Origin: Gammaproteobacteria bacterium
GTDB taxonomy: Bacteria > Pseudomonadota > Gammaproteobacteria > Cardiobacteriales > Wohlfahrtiimonadaceae
Length of the DNA stretch: 5,780 nt
NCBI GenBank assembly: GCA_003864535.1
Contig: BHEQ01000137.1
Location: 1 to 5,780, forward strand
Direction of reading: 5' to 3'
Shown one piece after another: positions 5,156 through 5,780 of the stretch (the first letter of the stretch is position 1; every line of letters starts with the position of its first letter). Below the pieces are notes generated by a model. That model was not told the DNA's origin. It saw nothing but the letters and a program-made list of their open reading frames with translations, and did no database searches. Made by a program: the position numbers and the translations under genes.

Positions 5156-5780
5156 TTATTTAAAATAGCTTGACAACTTTAGAATACATTTATTTTGCCA
5201 AGTAGGTGGTTTAAATTCACGTGCAAATGCGGTTAGTTCATGGCAATAAGTCATGTGTTTGATTTTCTTATCATCAATATTATAAAGATATGCCATCAAA
5301 TTAGCTTCAAATGCCCAAAGACCTGCAGACTCATCTTCATAAAATTGGTGACGATTATAATATGAAAATTCGCTAAGTGAGCTAGCTGGAGTCTTAAGCG
5401 AGTTATGCCAACGCTTACAAAATCTGTCCAATAGCTTACTGCGTAATTTAGGGTCTTCTGTTTCTATAATTCCTAAAAGAAAACCATAAATATAGGGCTT
5501 TCTCCCTATAACTCCATTTCGTTCTGCTTTTAAATCTTCTTTTAAAGAAGGGAGCTTTTTAATCATTTTAGGATAATAACGCTCAGCAAATCGATACAAC
5601 CATTCATACTCAACGTTTGTGCAAAAGCCTGACGCGACATTACGGTCAAAGGCATAATAACAAGACTCTTCAAAGTAACATAATAGGTCTTCTCGGTGTA
5701 GCAATACGCAAAGTGATAAGATTTGCGTAAATATCATAAAGCAGTCACGTGGTAATTGAAGTGATGCTAGATGACCATAC
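5156..5780 (-). CDS. Probable PoNi-like (DUF1911) immunity protein, 5' end outside window
   Basis: The frame is open from the stop at 5156-5158 to the right edge. An ATG exists at 5737, but 14 further sense codons precede it with no stop and no ribosome binding site before the ATG, so the true start most likely lies beyond 5780. At least 207 residues are encoded here. The C-terminal half (about 5230-5420) has an aromatic-rich helix pair, with GLWAFEANLMAYLYNID at about 5323-5273 and then a Tyr-x-x-(E/D)-Leu segment. This resembles the DUF1911 domain of PoNi proteins, which bind and inactivate PoNe-type DNase toxins of polymorphic and type VI secretion systems. The product has no membrane span or signal in the visible part, as expected for a cytosolic antitoxin. 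It is rich in Tyr, Phe and Cys. No toxin or secretion gene is visible; a partner would have to lie to the right. The family assignment rests on pattern memory, so an uncharacterised helical protein remains possible. Confidence 0.5.
   Translation of the reverse strand, partial: YGHLASLQLPRDCFMIFTQILSLCVLLHREDLLCYFEESCYYAFDRNVASGFCTNVEYEWLYRFAERYYPKMIKKLPSLKEDLKAERNGVIGRKPYIYGFLLGIIETEDPKLRSKLLDRFCKRWHNSLKTPASSLSEFSYYNRHQFYEDESAGLWAFEANLMAYLYNIDDKKIKHMTYCHELTAFAREFKPPTWQNKCILKLSSYFK

Overview
This is an AT-rich window, probably from the chromosome of a low-GC gammaproteobacterium. The quinol-ring hydroxylase of the UbiI/UbiF type and the YjiH-YjiG membrane protein pair, both close in sequence to gammaproteobacterial proteins, point that way. 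No rRNA or tRNA is present to fix the taxon.

Layout, left to right. Positions 1-123 hold the last 40 codons of a plus-strand gene that looks like the C-terminus of an IS66-type transposase. A predicted sigma-70 promoter (260-288) precedes a complete plus-strand FAD monooxygenase of the ubiquinone-biosynthesis family (344-1663). A convergent intergenic region (1664-2097) follows, packed with repeats: C-tracts, three copies of an 18-bp motif (one inverted), a 105-bp GC-rich multi-hairpin palindrome with perfect 11-bp ends, and another hairpin with a following T-tract. Then come three minus-strand genes reading right to left: yjiH (3810-4661), yjiG (3268-3744) and an M20 metallopeptidase of the carboxypeptidase G2 type (2098-3207). 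They are separated by only 65 and 60 bp and are probably one operon. A second repeat-bearing, AT-rich gap (4662-5155) holds the likely operon promoter inside an imperfect inverted repeat, plus a diverged relative of the repeats from the first gap. The right edge carries the 3' part of a minus-strand gene (5156 to the edge) whose C-terminal half resembles the PoNi/DUF1911 immunity proteins that protect against PoNe DNase toxins.

How the genes may work together: YjiH and YjiG are a two-subunit Gate-domain membrane pair of unknown substrate. In E. coli (from memory) the pair sits beside iadA, an isoaspartyl dipeptidase. Here an unrelated cytosolic M20 peptidase takes that place. The simplest reading is that the pair handles a peptide or amino-acid conjugate that the co-expressed peptidase cleaves. 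This is the best candidate for an under-described system in the window. The transposase end, the clustered palindromes and the immunity-like gene suggest an accessory, rearrangement-prone neighbourhood around the core genes.
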